Source: an uncultured Williamsia sp. (lineage in GTDB: Bacteria; Actinomycetota; Actinomycetes; Mycobacteriales; Mycobacteriaceae). From it: DNA of 64,000 nucleotides. The notes under the pieces were generated by a model. The model did no database searches, was not told where the DNA came from, and saw only the letters and a program-made list of their open reading frames with translations. Positions 17,013 to 27,114 of this stretch are shown piece by piece. The stretch spans positions 62,001-126,000 of the forward strand of contig NZ_CANLWM010000005.1 of NCBI RefSeq assembly GCF_947494875.1, given 5' to 3'. The translations under genes were made by a program, and so were the position numbers. Every line of letters starts with the position of its first letter. The stretch's first letter is position 1.

Positions 17013-19589
17013 TCACCGGTCGGCGCGACGGATCCGCAGTGACCGCGCGACGGTGTCGCGGCCCTCGAGGACGAGCCGGCGCAGCGCGGGCGGGTGATCA
17101 CCCGCGAGGAACTCGTCGGCCCGTGCCAGTGCGTCGTCGTCGATGGCCCACTGCGGGTAGAGCCCGACGACCACGCTCTGCGCGACCTCGCTGGAACGGC
17201 GTCGCCACACGTCGCCGACCGCCGCGAAGTACTTCTCGACGTAAGGCTCCAGCAGGTGCTCCTGGCCGGGTCGGGCGAAGCCCGCGATGACCGCGCGGCC
17301 CACCGTGTTCGACAGGGAGTCGTCCTCGACGACCCGCTGCCACGCGTGCTCCTTCGCCTCGGCGAGAGGCCGTGCCGCACGGGCGGTCTCCGCCTTCCGG
17401 GCGCCGGCCGCGGTGTTGTCCCGACGGGCCTCCTCGTCGATGACGGGGGTGCTCGCGGGATCGCTGTCCACCGCGCCCGCAGTGGAGAGCGCAGTGACGA
17501 TCGACCAGCGCAGGTCGGTGTCGACGACGAGGCCCGGCAGCCCCACCGTCTGCGGGTCGTCGCCGTCGAGCAGTGCGCGCAGCACCTCGACGACGTCGTC
17601 GGTGACGAGGCCGCCCAGAAGAGCGCCGACGAAGGCCAACTGGTGGTCCGAGGCGGGCTCGGCCGCGCGGGCGAGTTCGAGCATGCGTCCGGCGAACGAC
17701 GGCCACCCCGTCTGCACCGCCCACTCCGGGTCCGCGTAGCGGTCGACGGCTGTCTGCGCCTGCATCAGCACGCGCTGCAGCACCGCGATCTCCGTCTCGG
17801 CCCCGACTCCGCGCAGCACCAGGTCCACGAAGTCGCGCGGTCGCATCTGGGCGTCACGGGTGCGCTCCCACGCGGCGGACCACACCAGGGTGCGTGGCAG
17901 CGACTCGGTGATGTCGGCGATCCGATCGGTGGCGACCCGCCAGGAGTCGTCGTCGAAACCGATGGTGCAGTAGGTCAGGTCGTCGTCGTTGAGCAGGACC
18001 ATCGCGCCGCGGGCGACGCCGACGAGGGCGGGCACATCCGTGCGTTCGCCCTCGACGTCGAGCTCGACACGGTGGGTGCGGACCAGCTTCCCGTCCTCGT
18101 CGTCGTAGACGCCGATCGCGAAGCGGTGCATCCGCGTCTCGCCCGCGCCCGGCTCGGCACCTGTCTGCACCACGGTGAACGATTTGAACGCGCCGTCGTC
18201 GTCGACGGTGAACTCCGGTCGCAGACCGTTGATCCCGGTGGTGCGCAGCCACTGGTCGCCCCAGTCCGACAGGTCGCGGCCCGACGACCGCTCCAACGCG
18301 CCGACGAGGTCGGTGAACGTGGCGTTGCCGAACCGGTGCGCGGTGAAGTAGTCACGCAGCCCGGCCAGGAAGTCCTCGAGCCCGACGTAGGCGACGAGCT
18401 GCTTGAGGACGGAAGCGCCCTTGGCGTAGGTGATCCCGTCGAAGTTGACCTCCACCGCGGCGATGTCGGGGATGTCGGCCGCGACCGGATGGGTGGAGGG
18501 GAGCTGGTCCTGGCGGTACGCCCACGACTTGTCGACGGTGGCGAACGTGGTCCACGCGCTGGCGTACTCGGTCGCCTCGGCCTGGCAGAGCACCGACGCG
18601 AACGTGGCGAAGGACTCGTTGAGCCACAGGTCATCCCACCACCGCATGGTGACCAGGTCGCCGAACCACATGTGGGCCATCTCGTGCAGCACGGTCTCGG
18701 CGCGGCGCTCGTAGAGGGCCTTGGTCACCTTCGACCGGAACACGTAGTCCTCGAGATAGGTGACGGCGCCGGCGTTCTCCATCGCGCCGGCGTTGAACTC
18801 CGGGACGAACAGCTGGTCGTACTTGCCGAACGGGTAGGGCGTCCCGAAGTTGCGGTGGTAGAACGCGAATCCCTGCTTGGTCTCGGTGAACAGGCGCTCG
18901 GGGTCCATGTGGTCGGCGAGGGAGGCGCGGCAGTAGACGCCGAGCGGGATGGTGACGTCGTCGTCGGAGTAGACGTCCTCCCACCGCGCGTACGGGCCGG
19001 CGACGAGTGCGACGAGGTACGTGCTGAGGGGCTCGGTCGGTCGGAAGCGGTGCACACCGGGTTCCGCGGCGAGGGTCTCGTCCTCGGCCGCGTTCGAGAT
19101 CACCTGCCAGTCCTGCGGCGCGGTGACGGTGAGGGCGAAGGTGGACTTGAGATCCGGCTGGTCGAAGCAGGCGAACATGCGCTTGGCGTCGGCGGTCTCG
19201 AACTGCGAGTACAGGTACACCGCGTCGTCGGACGGGTCGACGAACCGGTGCAGGCCCTCACCGGTGTTCGAGTAGAGGCACTGCGCGACCACGGTGAGCT
19301 CGTTCTGCTCGGCGAGGTCGGGGAGCGTGATCCCATCCTCGGCCGAGTAGTCGGAGACGTCGAGCGACGACCCGTTGAGGGTCGCCGAGGTGATGCTGTC
19401 CGCGACTATGTCGACGAAGGTCGACGCCCCGGCGGTGGCGTCGAACGTGATCGTCGAGGTCGACGTGAACGTCCGCTCACCCGGTGCGCCGGAGCCGTCG
19501 GTGAGGTCGAGATCGACGGTGTAGCCGGTCACGGTGACCGTCTGGGCGCGCTCGACGGCGGCGTCGCGGGTGAGATTGGGTGCGGTCAC
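17013..19589 (-). CDS. pepN: Aminopeptidase N (M1 family zinc metallopeptidase)
   Basis: 858 residues. The exopeptidase motif [11 protein letters not shown] lies near residue 270 and the zinc site HEMAH, with first His near 302, is followed by [21 protein letters not shown], which contains the third zinc ligand Glu. Length and order fit the actinobacterial PepN/lysyl aminopeptidase group. It removes N-terminal residues from peptides in the cytosol and would finish digestion of peptides released by ClpP. The start is GTG 19589 with AAGGGG 7-12 bases upstream on the minus strand. It is divergent from the DsbA-like gene. Confidence 0.95.
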   Translation of the reverse strand: MTAPNLTRDAAVERAQTVTVTGYTVDLDLTDGSGAPGERTFTSTSTITFDATAGASTFVDIVADSITSATLNGSSLDVSDYSAEDGITLPDLAEQNELTVVAQCLYSNTGEGLHRFVDPSDDAVYLYSQFETADAKRMFACFDQPDLKSTFALTVTAPQDWQVISNAAEDETLAAEPGVHRFRPTEPLSTYLVALVAGPYARWEDVYSDDDVTIPLGVYCRASLADHMDPERLFTETKQGFAFYHRNFGTPYPFGKYDQLFVPEFNAGAMENAGAVTYLEDYVFRSKVTKALYERRAETVLHEMAHMWFGDLVTMRWWDDLWLNESFATFASVLCQAEATEYASAWTTFATVDKSWAYRQDQLPSTHPVAADIPDIAAVEVNFDGITYAKGASVLKQLVAYVGLEDFLAGLRDYFTAHRFGNATFTDLVGALERSSGRDLSDWGDQWLRTTGINGLRPEFTVDDDGAFKSFTVVQTGAEPGAGETRMHRFAIGVYDDEDGKLVRTHRVELDVEGERTDVPALVGVARGAMVLLNDDDLTYCTIGFDDDSWRVATDRIADITESLPRTLVWSAAWERTRDAQMRPRDFVDLVLRGVGAETEIAVLQRVLMQAQTAVDRYADPEWAVQTGWPSFAGRMLELARAAEPASDHQLAFVGALLGGLVTDDVVEVLRALLDGDDPQTVGLPGLVVDTDLRWSIVTALSTAGAVDSDPASTPVIDEEARRDNTAAGARKAETARAARPLAEAKEHAWQRVVEDDSLSNTVGRAVIAGFARPGQEHLLEPYVEKYFAAVGDVWRRRSSEVAQSVVVGLYPQWAIDDDALARADEFLAGDHPPALRRLVLEGRDTVARSLRIRRADR

Positions 19590-19666
19590 GTCAGATCCCC
19601 TTCGAGCGGTCGGTGGTGGTTCACACTTACCCCATCACCGGCGTCGACGAGCGGGGGGCACCGTGG

Positions 19667-19691
19667 GGAATGCCGACGGCCGACTCCGGTT
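19667..19691 (+). promoter_or_regulatory. SigH/SigR-type promoter (GGAAT-N17-GTT)
   Basis: GGAAT at 19667-19671 and GTT at 19689-19691, separated by 17 bases, match the GGAAT-N18-GTT promoter of thiol-oxidative-stress sigma factors SigR and SigH. The start codon of the downstream gene is 61 bases away. The M. tuberculosis counterpart, Rv2466c, belongs to the SigH regulon. Confidence 0.7.
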
Positions 19692-19752
19692 GTATCCCCA
19701 TGGACCTGTAGGACCCGCGACGGCGCACCCGGTGCGCAGACGAGGAGACACC

Positions 19753-20397
19753 ATGACCGCCACCGACACCGCCCCGTCCACGACGGGCGAGTCGACGCGT
19801 GACCGCGTCGACTTCTGGCTCGACCCGCTGTGCCCCTGGTGCTGGATCACCTCGCGCTGGATCCTCGAGGTCGAGAAGGTCCGCGACATCGACGTCGCCT
19901 TCCACATCATGAGCCTGGCCGTCCTCAACGAGGGCAAGGACATCCCCGCCGAGTACGCCGAGAAGCTCAAGGACGCGTGGCGGCCCGTGCGTGTACTGCA
20001 GGCCGCGGTGGAGGCGCACGGCCACGAGGTGCTCGACCCGCTGTACACCGCGATGGGCACCCAGATCCACAACCGCGGTGTCTCCGATTTCGACGCCGCC
20101 ATCGCGGCGTCGCTCGCCGACGCCGGACTGCCCACGGACCTCGCGTCGGCCGCGGACTCCGACCAGTACGACGAGGCGATCCGCACGAGCCACCACGAGG
20201 GCATGGACAAGGTCGGCGACGACGTCGGCACACCGACCATCCACATCAACGGCCTGGCCTTCTTCGGGCCGGTGCTCTCGCGGATCCCGCGCGGCGAGGA
20301 CGCCGGGAAGGTGTGGGACGGGGCTGTGGCCCTGGCGAGCTACCCGCACTTCTTCGAGCTCAAGCGCAGCCGCGACGAGGACCCGCAGTTCGACTGA
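19753..20397 (+). CDS. DsbA-family mycothiol-dependent reductase (Rv2466c-like)
   Basis: 214 residues with a thioredoxin-like DsbA fold. The active site [13 protein letters not shown] places CPWC at residues 27-30, and a cis-proline loop [12 protein letters not shown] appears near residue 160. The size and the [11 protein letters not shown] context match Rv2466c, a mycothiol-dependent reductase that also activates nitro-drugs. It probably reduces oxidised substrates using mycothiol. GAGGAGA precedes ATG 19753. The SigH-type promoter upstream indicates induction by disulfide stress. It is followed 70 bp later by rpiB on the same strand. Confidence 0.9.
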   Translation: MTATDTAPSTTGESTRDRVDFWLDPLCPWCWITSRWILEVEKVRDIDVAFHIMSLAVLNEGKDIPAEYAEKLKDAWRPVRVLQAAVEAHGHEVLDPLYTAMGTQIHNRGVSDFDAAIAASLADAGLPTDLASAADSDQYDEAIRTSHHEGMDKVGDDVGTPTIHINGLAFFGPVLSRIPRGEDAGKVWDGAVALASYPHFFELKRSRDEDPQFD

Positions 20398-20466
20398 GCC
20401 GGTGCCGCCCGGCGGGCCGCTGACCAGGCGGTCGCGGTCCGCGGGGCACCTGTCATGCTGGTCGCC

Positions 20467-20940
20467 ATGCGCGTCTACCTGGGTGCCGACCACGCCGGCT
20501 TCGACCTGAAGAACACCATCGCCGACCACCTGCGCTCGAACGGCCACGACGTGGTCGACTGCGGCGCACACGTGTTCGACGCGGCCGACGACTACCCGGC
20601 CTTCTGCATCGCCGCCGCGCAGCGCACCGTCGCCGACCCGGGCAGCCTCGGGATCGTCCTCGGTGGCAGCGGCAACGGTGAGCAGATCGCCGCGAACAAG
20701 GTCCCCGGCGCCCGGTGCGCGCTGGCGTGGAGCGTCGAGACGGCGCAGCTCGCCCGGCAGCACAACAACGCTCAGCTCATGGGGATCGGCGGTCGGATGC
20801 ACACGAGCGAGGAGGCGCTGGCCATCGTCGACGCGTTCCTCGCCACGCCGTGGTCGGAGGAGCCGCGTCACCAGCGCCGCATCGACATCCTGGCCGAGTA
20901 CGAGACCACCCACGAAGCCCCCGCGATCCCCGAGAGCTGA
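20467..20940 (+). CDS. rpiB: Ribose-5-phosphate isomerase B
   Basis: 157 residues starting MRVYLGADHAGFDLK, the canonical RpiB N-terminus. The phosphate-binding stretch LGIVLGGSGNGEQIAANKVP includes Glu72 at the position where E. coli RpiB has its catalytic cysteine; this Glu-type active site is the mycobacterial form. HNNAQLMGIGGR is also diagnostic. It interconverts ribose 5-phosphate and ribulose 5-phosphate in the pentose phosphate pathway. ATG 20467 was chosen over ATG 20455 because it gives the family N-terminus; a weak CATGCT hexamer ends 7 bases before it. The nei gene follows after 25 bp. Confidence 0.93.
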   Translation: MRVYLGADHAGFDLKNTIADHLRSNGHDVVDCGAHVFDAADDYPAFCIAAAQRTVADPGSLGIVLGGSGNGEQIAANKVPGARCALAWSVETAQLARQHNNAQLMGIGGRMHTSEEALAIVDAFLATPWSEEPRHQRRIDILAEYETTHEAPAIPES

Positions 20941-20965
20941 TCGGCGGCGGGGGAGAGGAGGACCG

Positions 20966-21760
20966 ATGCCCGAGGGGCACACCGTCCACCGTCTCGCCCG
21001 CCTGCACACCCGGCGATTCCGCAACACGCCTGTGCGGGTGTCGAGCCCGCAGGGCCGGTTCGTCGCCGAGGCGGAACGTCTCGACGGTCAGACATTCGCC
21101 CGCGCGCAGGCGTGGGGCAAACACCTGATCCACGAATACGCCTCCGGCGACATGGTGCACGTCCACCTCGGCCTCTACGGGAAGTTCAGCGACGTGCCCG
21201 CGCCGATGGACCCACCCGTCGGGCAGGTCCGGATGCGTATCGAGAGCGACACGCGCGGAGTCGATCTGCGCGGACCCACCGCCTGCGAGTACTTCACCCC
21301 GGCCGATCTGGACGCCCTCGTCGCGCGCCTGGGTCCCGACCCGCTGCGGTCGGATGCCGACCCGGACCGCGCCTACGCGCGCATCCACCGATCCAAGCGC
21401 GCCCTGGGGTCCATGCTCATGGACCAGAAGGTGATCGCGGGCGTCGGCAACGTCTACCGCGCAGAGGTGCTGTTCCGGCACAGCGTGCATCCGATGCGTC
21501 CCGGCACCGACGTCGACGAATCCGTCTGGCAGGACATGTGGGACGACATCGTCGACCTCATGGCCGTCGGGGTCCGCAAGGGCAAGATCATCACCATCCG
21601 CCCGCAGGACGACCACGGCCCCCGCGGTCTCCGGGGCCGGCCGCGCAGCTACGTCTACCGGCGTCGCGGCGAACCGTGCCGCATCTGCGGGACCACCATC
21701 CTCGCCGAGGTGATGGAGGGCCGGAACCTGTTCTGGTGCCCCACCTGCCAGCCCGACTGA
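20966..21760 (+). CDS. nei: Fpg/Nei-family DNA glycosylase (endonuclease VIII)
   Basis: 264 residues. MPEGHTVHR gives the catalytic N-terminal Pro-Glu of the Fpg/Nei family, with GH rather than LPE as in Nei. The helix-two-turn-helix region includes IAGVGNVYRAEVLF, and the C-terminal zinc finger is CRICGTTILAEVMEGRNLF then WCPTC (C-x2-C-x16-C-x2-C). It excises oxidised pyrimidines and nicks the strand by beta/delta elimination. GGAGAGGAGG provides a strong ribosome site. It corresponds to Rv2464c and probably shares a transcript with rpiB. Confidence 0.92.
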   Translation: MPEGHTVHRLARLHTRRFRNTPVRVSSPQGRFVAEAERLDGQTFARAQAWGKHLIHEYASGDMVHVHLGLYGKFSDVPAPMDPPVGQVRMRIESDTRGVDLRGPTACEYFTPADLDALVARLGPDPLRSDADPDRAYARIHRSKRALGSMLMDQKVIAGVGNVYRAEVLFRHSVHPMRPGTDVDESVWQDMWDDIVDLMAVGVRKGKIITIRPQDDHGPRGLRGRPRSYVYRRRGEPCRICGTTILAEVMEGRNLFWCPTCQPD

Positions 21761-21819
21761 CGCAGCGCTCACCGGTTCGCCAGGGTGTTCTTGACGTTCT
21801 CTCACGTTCGGCGCGCACC

Positions 21820-22743
21820 ATGGTGGTCATGAAGAGGATCACGCTCCTCGTGGTGGGCGGCACAGGCGAGGCGACACCCGCCGACCCGACGGTGCCGGTG
21901 CGCGGCCTGCTGCGGTGTGTCGTCGACGACCTCGATCCGCGCTTCGACGCCCGATGGGTCGCGTACCCCGCGAGTTATGGACCCGTGCCCGTGCCCGACG
22001 GGCCGAGTTTCGCCGACAGCGTCGCCGCCGGCGTCGCGTCGTTGCGGGGTGCAGTCGAGGACATCGACGGTCCATGGGCGGTCATCGGCTACTCGCAGGG
22101 GTGCGTCGTGATCCGAGAGATGCTCGCCGACAATCCTTCTCGGATCCCTGAGGCGATCGGTCTGGTGGCCGATCCCCACCAGCCGGCGGGATGCGTCCGC
22201 GGATGCGACGGCTACGGTGTCGCGGGACCGGGCAGACCGCTGCCCGACGTCCCGACCATGTGGATCGGCGACCGTGACGACGTCATCTGCAACGCCAGTC
22301 CGGACTCCCTCGTCCGCGACATCGCCGATCTCACACGCACGCTGACGACGACCCACCCCGGTGCCTGGGTGACGATGATGCTGCGCGCGGTTCGGACCGG
22401 CGCCCTCCAGAACGCCCGCGCGACGTCGTTCCGACCGACCCAGTGGCGTCGCGACGTCAGGCGACTCGCGGTCGCGGCCCGCGAGATCCGCGGCTACCTG
22501 CCCGGCACGCTGCGGATCGGGCCGGTCGCGATGCGCAACCCGACGGGGGGCCGGCACGTCGCCTACGCCACCGACCGCAGCGACGACGACGCCGCCCTCA
22601 CCGGCTGCGCCGCCCTCGCCGCCTGGCTGCAGGTCGTCGCGACCGCGCACCTCGGCCCGGTCGCCGTCGACACGGCCCCCACGTTTCCGCCGATGTCATC
22701 TGCCCGACACGCGGATCCGGCCGTGCTGGGCGACACTGGGTAG
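21820..22743 (+). CDS. Cutinase-like serine hydrolase (PE-PPE / lysin B-type alpha/beta hydrolase)
   Basis: 307 residues. The nucleophile elbow is [15 protein letters not shown] with Ser92; a later [10 protein letters not shown] provides a likely catalytic Asp and a cysteine as in cutinases, and RHVAYATD may hold the His. The segment [21 protein letters not shown] resembles the corresponding loop of mycobacteriophage lysin B and PE-PPE hydrolases. No signal peptide is seen, so if it acts on mycolyl esters it would need another export route. Start may be ATG 21820 or 21829. M. tuberculosis has the unrelated esterase gene lipP at this locus, so this is a lineage-specific replacement. Confidence 0.7.
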   Translation: MVVMKRITLLVVGGTGEATPADPTVPVRGLLRCVVDDLDPRFDARWVAYPASYGPVPVPDGPSFADSVAAGVASLRGAVEDIDGPWAVIGYSQGCVVIREMLADNPSRIPEAIGLVADPHQPAGCVRGCDGYGVAGPGRPLPDVPTMWIGDRDDVICNASPDSLVRDIADLTRTLTTTHPGAWVTMMLRAVRTGALQNARATSFRPTQWRRDVRRLAVAAREIRGYLPGTLRIGPVAMRNPTGGRHVAYATDRSDDDAALTGCAALAAWLQVVATAHLGPVAVDTAPTFPPMSSARHADPAVLGDTG

Positions 22744-22787
22744 GTCGCCGACCGGCGGCGATCCCCACCCAGCAGTGGAGCGTGCCG

Positions 22788-24218
22788 GTGGAGCACTACG
22801 ACCTCGTCGTCATCGGATCTGGCCCGGCGGGCCAGAAGGCGGCCATCGCGGCGGCCAAACTCGGCAAGCGTGCGGCGGTGGTGGAGCGCCGCGACATGGT
22901 CGGTGGCGTGTGCACCAACACGGGCACCGTTCCGTCGAAGACAATGCGCGAGGCCGTGATGTACCTGACCGGCCTCAACCAGCGGGAGCTCTACGGCCAG
23001 TCCTACCGACTGAAGTCCGACATCACCGTCTCGGACCTCTCCGCCCGGACACATCACGTCATCGGCAAGGAGATCGACGTCGTCCAGAGCCAGCTCGCGC
23101 GCAACCGCGTCGCGCTGCTCATCGGGAGCGCGTCGTTCGTCGACGACCACCAGATCGCGGTCGCCGGACCCGACGGTGACCTGAAGACGGTGACCGCCGA
23201 CCACGTCGTGATCGCCGTCGGCACCCGCCCCGCACGCCCCTCGACGGTCGACTTCGACGGCGCGACCATCGTCGACTCGGACCAGATCCTGGGGATGGAC
23301 CATGTGCCGCAGTCGATGGTGGTGGTCGGTGCCGGTGTCATCGGCATCGAGTACGCCTCGATGTTCGCCGCGCTCGGCACCAAGGTGACGGTCGTCGAGA
23401 AGCGCCACACGATGCTCGACTTCTGTGACCGGGAGATCATCGAGGCGCTGCAGTACCAACTCCGCGAGCGGGGTGTCACGTTCCGGTTCTCCGAGTCGGT
23501 GCAGACCGTCGAGAGGCACGCCGCCGGGACGCTGACCATCCTCGAGTCGGGCAAGAAGATCCCCGCCGACACCGTCCTCTACTCCGCCGGGCGGCAGGGG
23601 GTCACCGACGAGTTGAACGTCGTCGCAGCGGGTCTCGAGTCCGACCCGCGTGGCCGACTGGCGGTCGACGAGCACTACCGCACGTCGGTCGACCACATCT
23701 ACGCCGTCGGCGACGTCATCGGGTTCCCGGCCCTGGCCGCCACGTCGATGGAGCAGGGCCGCCGCGCGGCGTACCACGCGTTCGGCGAGCCCGTCGGGAA
23801 CGGGACGTCGATTCAACCGATCGGCATCTACTCGATCCCCGAGGTGTCCTACGTCGGCCGGACCGAGGAGGAGCTGACCGAGGACACGGTGCCGTTCGAG
23901 GTCGGGGTGGCGCGGTATCGCGAGCTCGCGCGAGGAGCGATCATGGGCGACTCGTACGGCATGCTGAAACTCCTCGTCCACGCCCACGACCGCACGTTGC
24001 TCGGCGTCCACGTGTTCGGCAGCAACGCAGCGGAACTCGTCCACATCGGCCAGACCGTCATGGGGTGCGGCGGCACGGTCGACTACCTCGTCGACGCGGT
24101 GTTCAACTACCCGACATTGGCCGAGGGCTACAAGGTCGCGGCGCTCGACGCGGTGAACAAGATGCGCGCCATCTCCCGGGTGACCGGCTCCGCCGAGACG
24201 CACGAACTGGGCGTCTGA
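22788..24218 (+). CDS. sthA: Soluble pyridine nucleotide transhydrogenase (Si-specific)
   Basis: 476 residues of the flavoprotein disulfide reductase family. FAD-binding GSGPAG at 10-15, a second nucleotide motif [16 protein letters not shown], and the C-terminal dimer domain with [13 protein letters not shown] are present. In the usual redox-active CxxxxC site the sequence is [10 protein letters not shown]: Cys42 is kept but the second position is Thr47, as in SthA rather than lipoamide dehydrogenase. The enzyme passes hydride between NADH and NADP+ and balances NADPH. GGAG 7 bases before GTG 22788 sets the start; GTG 22782 is also possible. A terminator follows at 24223. Confidence 0.88.
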   Translation: MEHYDLVVIGSGPAGQKAAIAAAKLGKRAAVVERRDMVGGVCTNTGTVPSKTMREAVMYLTGLNQRELYGQSYRLKSDITVSDLSARTHHVIGKEIDVVQSQLARNRVALLIGSASFVDDHQIAVAGPDGDLKTVTADHVVIAVGTRPARPSTVDFDGATIVDSDQILGMDHVPQSMVVVGAGVIGIEYASMFAALGTKVTVVEKRHTMLDFCDREIIEALQYQLRERGVTFRFSESVQTVERHAAGTLTILESGKKIPADTVLYSAGRQGVTDELNVVAAGLESDPRGRLAVDEHYRTSVDHIYAVGDVIGFPALAATSMEQGRRAAYHAFGEPVGNGTSIQPIGIYSIPEVSYVGRTEEELTEDTVPFEVGVARYRELARGAIMGDSYGMLKLLVHAHDRTLLGVHVFGSNAAELVHIGQTVMGCGGTVDYLVDAVFNYPTLAEGYKVAALDAVNKMRAISRVTGSAETHELGV

Positions 24219-24222
24219 CGAC

Positions 24223-24257
24223 ACATCCCCCGCCGGCCGGTGGCCGACGGGGGATGT
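24223..24257. terminator. Bidirectional terminator between sthA and the L,D-transpeptidase gene
   Basis: ACATCCCCCGCCGGCC and GGCCGACGGGGGATGT form a 16-bp stem with one mismatch and a 3-nt loop, located between two convergent stop codons. No T-tract. Confidence 0.75.
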
Positions 24258-24276
24258 GGGAGTACTCGCGCCTGGG

Positions 24277-24981
24277 TCAGCTGCCCTGCACGTACTGTCC
24301 ACCGACGGTGCCGCGGACCACGATCGGCGTCCCCTCGGGGAAGTTCTCGTAGGCCCACTTGCCGTTCTCGGTGCTCACGTTGATGCAGCCGTGGCTGACG
24401 TTGGTCTTGCCCTGCTGGGCCACCGACCACGGGGCGGCGTGCAGGAAGATGCCGTCCCAGCTCATGCGGATCGCGTACTCGACGTAGGTGCGGTAGCCAC
24501 CGGGGGAGTCGACCGGGACGCCGTACGTGGACGAGTCCATGTACATGTCGCGGTACTTCTCCTTCGTGTAGTACACGCCGTTAGGGGTCGGGTGCGCGTT
24601 GGAGCCCATCGAGATCGGGATGTCCTTGCGCGCGATCTTGCCGTTGTGCCACACGGTCAACGTGTGCGTGGCGTCGTCGGCGAGCGCGACCCAACCGGTC
24701 TTCGTCGCGACGGGCGGAGCCGGGTCGGCCGGGGCCGGTGCGGGCTCGGTGCTCGGCGGCGCAGCCGGGGCGGGTGCCGGCGCCGTCGACGACGGCGGCA
24801 GGAAGGGCTTGAGGAAGTCGGGCGCGGGCACACCGGGCAGGCCCGGGATGGTCGGCGGCGGCGACGCGGGAACGGCCCCGGCTGTCGCGGGGATCGCGAA
24901 CAGCGCGATGGCGGCACCGGCGACGACCGTCACGAGACGGGTGCGGGCGGTACCCCGGCGGGAGTTCGAGGGAGTCGGCAC
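24277..24981 (-). CDS. Secreted L,D-transpeptidase (YkuD domain)
   Basis: From GTG 24981 the protein has 234 residues: a Sec-type signal peptide (basic RRGTARTR, hydrophobic LVTVVAGAAIALFAIPA, cleavage near ATAGA), a proline/alanine-rich linker to about residue 90, and a C-terminal YkuD domain. The catalytic motif SHGCINVS has Cys199, with HAAPWSV upstream. Such enzymes make 3-3 cross-links in peptidoglycan or attach proteins. An in-frame ATG at 25080 would put about 33 residues of low-complexity sequence before the signal peptide, so the GTG is preferred, though it lacks a strong ribosome site. It lacks the Ig-like domains of mycobacterial LdtA/B. Confidence 0.85.
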   Translation of the reverse strand: MPTPSNSRRGTARTRLVTVVAGAAIALFAIPATAGAVPASPPPTIPGLPGVPAPDFLKPFLPPSSTAPAPAPAAPPSTEPAPAPADPAPPVATKTGWVALADDATHTLTVWHNGKIARKDIPISMGSNAHPTPNGVYYTKEKYRDMYMDSSTYGVPVDSPGGYRTYVEYAIRMSWDGIFLHAAPWSVAQQGKTNVSHGCINVSTENGKWAYENFPEGTPIVVRGTVGGQYVQGS

Positions 24982-25294
24982 GAGTTCGGACCTGACCTTC
25001 GGTGTCGGTGCCCTGTGGGCATGAACGGTGGCGGCTGGTGAGTGCGATTTCTGCGCGAGACCCCCGCCGCGCATCGCCATCGTCGCATGAGTGATCCCTC
25101 TGTCCAAGACGGACACCCGTCCCGTTGTGACCTGTGCCAACTCGTGTGACTGGTGAGACGCGTGGGGTCTCGTGACACGTGCCGAGCAGCGCGAGTGGCG
25201 GTGCAGGACGCAGATTCGGTCCACGGTGACGCGCACGGTAGAGTCGCCGCTGCACGCGACGCCGGACGGCGATCCCGCCCGTCGTGGTGTGCGC
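24982..25294. other. Intergenic region between ldt and the tRNA genes
   Basis: No gene is apparent in these 313 bases. They should hold divergent promoters: a TAGAGT at 25239-25244 is a candidate -10 for the tRNA-Gly/tRNA-Pro transcript. An interrupted inverted repeat (CGTGT 25143, GAGAC 25155, GTCTC 25167, ACACG 25175) lies in the middle. If the longer L,D-transpeptidase start at 25080 were used, the gap would shrink to 214 bases. Confidence 0.4.
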
Positions 25295-25368
25295 GCGGGT
25301 GTAGCTCAATGGTAGAGCCCCAGTCTTCCAAACTGGCCACGCGGGTTCGATTCCCGTCACCCGCTCCA
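25295..25368 (+). tRNA. tRNA-Gly (anticodon TCC)
   Basis: A 71-nt cloverleaf with encoded CCA: acceptor GCGGGTG/CACCCGC, D-stem GCTC/GAGC, anticodon stem CCAGT/ACTGG with loop CTTCCAA (TCC), and T-loop TTCGATT. It reads GGA/GGG codons. Confidence 0.96.
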
Positions 25369-25409
25369 CCGCTCCCGTCGCGGAGTGGCGGTGGCGTCGT
25401 CACCGAGAC

Positions 25410-25483
25410 CGGGATGTGGCGCAGCTTGGTAGCGCATCCGCTTTGGGAGCGGAGGGTCGCAGGTTCAAATCCTGTCATCCCGA
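25410..25483 (+). tRNA. tRNA-Pro (anticodon TGG)
   Basis: A 74-nt cloverleaf: acceptor CGGGATG/CATCCCG, D-stem GCGC/GCGC, anticodon stem TCCGC/GCGGA with loop TTTGGGA (TGG), T-stem GCAGG/CCTGT. CCA is not encoded. It lies 41 bases after tRNA-Gly and upstream of tig, probably in one transcript. Confidence 0.96.
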
Positions 25484-25602
25484 CAGGGCCGCCGGCGGCC
25501 GCCTGCATGGAGGCTGCCCGCAGCCGCTGACAGAGGGTCGCCCCGACAACCGCCGGCGTACGACCCACCACCGACCCGGTCCCACAGCAAGGAGTCACAG
25601 TC

Positions 25603-26964
25603 GTGAAGAGCACCGTCGAGCAGCTGAGCCCGACGCGGGTGAAACTCAACGTCGAGGTCCCGTTCGAAGAACTCGAGGGTGACTTCGCCCGCGCCTACAA
25701 GTCGCTCGCGCAGCAGATCCGTATCCCCGGCTTCCGCCCGGGCAAGGCCCCGGCCAAGCTCATCGAGGCCCGCGTCGGCCGCGACTCGGTGCTCGCCCAG
25801 GTCGTGAACGACGCCCTGCCGGCCAAGTACTCGCAGGCCGTCGCCGAGACCGAGACCAACCCGATCGGCCAGCCGGAGATCGACCTCGCCGAGCTCGAGT
25901 ACGGCAAGTCGATCACCTTCACCGCCGAGGTCGACGTCCGCCCGGAGATCACCCTCCCTGACTATTCGACGATCACCGTCGAGGTCGAGCCGACCGAGGT
26001 CGACGACGCCGCCGTCGACGAGCAGTTCGAGGCCCTGCGCGCCCGCTTCGGCACCCTCATCGGTGTCGAGCGTCCGGCGAAGGACGGCGATTTCGTCTCC
26101 ATCGACCTCGCGGCCACCGTGAACGGCGAGCCGGTCGAGGAGGCGTCCACCACGGGCCTGTCCCACGAGGTGGGGTCCGGTCAGCTCATCGACGGTCTCG
26201 ACGAGGCCCTCGCCGGCATGTCCGCAGGCGAGGACAAGACCTTCACCACCACGCTCGTCGCGGGCGAGCACAACGGTGAGGAGGCCGACGTCACCGTCAC
26301 CCTGAACTCGGTCAAGGAGCGCGAGCTGCCCGAGGCCGACGACGAGTTCGCCCAGATGGCCAGCGAGTTCGACACCGTCGACGAACTGCGCGCCGACCTG
26401 CGGGAGCGCGTGGGCCGGTCGAAGCGGGCCGAGCAGGCGACCACCGTGCGCGACAAGGTGCTGGAGAAGCTGCTCGAGTCGGTCGACATCCCCGTGCCGG
26501 AGAAGGTCGTCGAGGCCGAGGCCGACGGACAGATGCACCAGGTGATCCACGCCTTCGACCACGACGACGCGAAGGTCGACGAGTTCCTCTCCGCGCAGGG
26601 CACCTCCCGCGAGGAGTGGGAAGCCGAGGCGCGTTCGGCGGCCGAGACGTCGGTGAAGACCCAGCTCCTGCTCGACGCGATCGCCGAGCAGCAGGAGACC
26701 ACCGTCGGCCAGGACGAGCTCACGCAGCAGATCATCTTCCAGGCGCAGCGCTACGGCATGCAGCCGCAGGAGTTCATCCAGCAGCTGCAGCAGGCCGATC
26801 AGCTCGGCGCCATCTACGCCGACATCCGTCGCAGCAAGGCCCTCGCCGGGATCGTCGGCGAGGCGACCGTCACCGACACCACCGGTGCCGCGGTCGACAC
26901 GTCCGAGTTCTTCGGCACGGGCGACGCCGAGGACGCGGCCGAGACGTCGGGTGACGACGACTGA
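25603..26964 (+). CDS. tig: Trigger factor
   Basis: 453 residues. The N-terminal ribosome-binding domain has the signature [10 protein letters not shown] near residues 43-52, followed by a FKBP-type PPIase domain (about 160-245, [20 protein letters not shown] and [20 protein letters not shown]) and a helical C-terminal chaperone domain to about residue 430. The acidic tail is short. Trigger factor binds nascent chains at the ribosome exit and delays folding. AAGGAG precedes GTG 25603. It lies just upstream of clpP1P2, the common bacterial order, but a strong terminator separates them. Confidence 0.96.
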   Translation: MKSTVEQLSPTRVKLNVEVPFEELEGDFARAYKSLAQQIRIPGFRPGKAPAKLIEARVGRDSVLAQVVNDALPAKYSQAVAETETNPIGQPEIDLAELEYGKSITFTAEVDVRPEITLPDYSTITVEVEPTEVDDAAVDEQFEALRARFGTLIGVERPAKDGDFVSIDLAATVNGEPVEEASTTGLSHEVGSGQLIDGLDEALAGMSAGEDKTFTTTLVAGEHNGEEADVTVTLNSVKERELPEADDEFAQMASEFDTVDELRADLRERVGRSKRAEQATTVRDKVLEKLLESVDIPVPEKVVEAEADGQMHQVIHAFDHDDAKVDEFLSAQGTSREEWEAEARSAAETSVKTQLLLDAIAEQQETTVGQDELTQQIIFQAQRYGMQPQEFIQQLQQADQLGAIYADIRRSKALAGIVGEATVTDTTGAAVDTSEFFGTGDAEDAAETSGDDD

Positions 26965-26998
26965 GTCGTCCTCCACGCGGAGATCGCTCCGCTGTCAG

Positions 26999-27040
26999 CG
27001 AATGCGGGTGGCACCGGGGACCGGTGGCCACCCGCATTCG
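26999..27040 (+). terminator. Strong hairpin terminator after tig
   Basis: CGAATGCGGGTGGC pairs perfectly with GCCACCCGCATTCG (14 bp); the loop contains ACCGG/CCGGT, which extends the stem past one bulged base. A TAGTGT at 27042 directly after it could be the -10 for clpP1. Confidence 0.85.
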
Positions 27041-27114
27041 TTAGTGTCGGTGGAGCACCCGAGCAGCGGACCCGACACGTGGTCCGCGCACCAGTCCCGG
27101 AGAAAGTAGGAAGC

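Noticed and set aside
17094-19802. 902-codon open frame on the plus strand across pepN
   Set aside because: Shadow of the M1 aminopeptidase gene; no start signal and no recognisable domain.
27041-27114. ClgR operator before clpP1
   Set aside because: I found no convincing match to the ClgR site in the short region between the tig terminator and clpP1.
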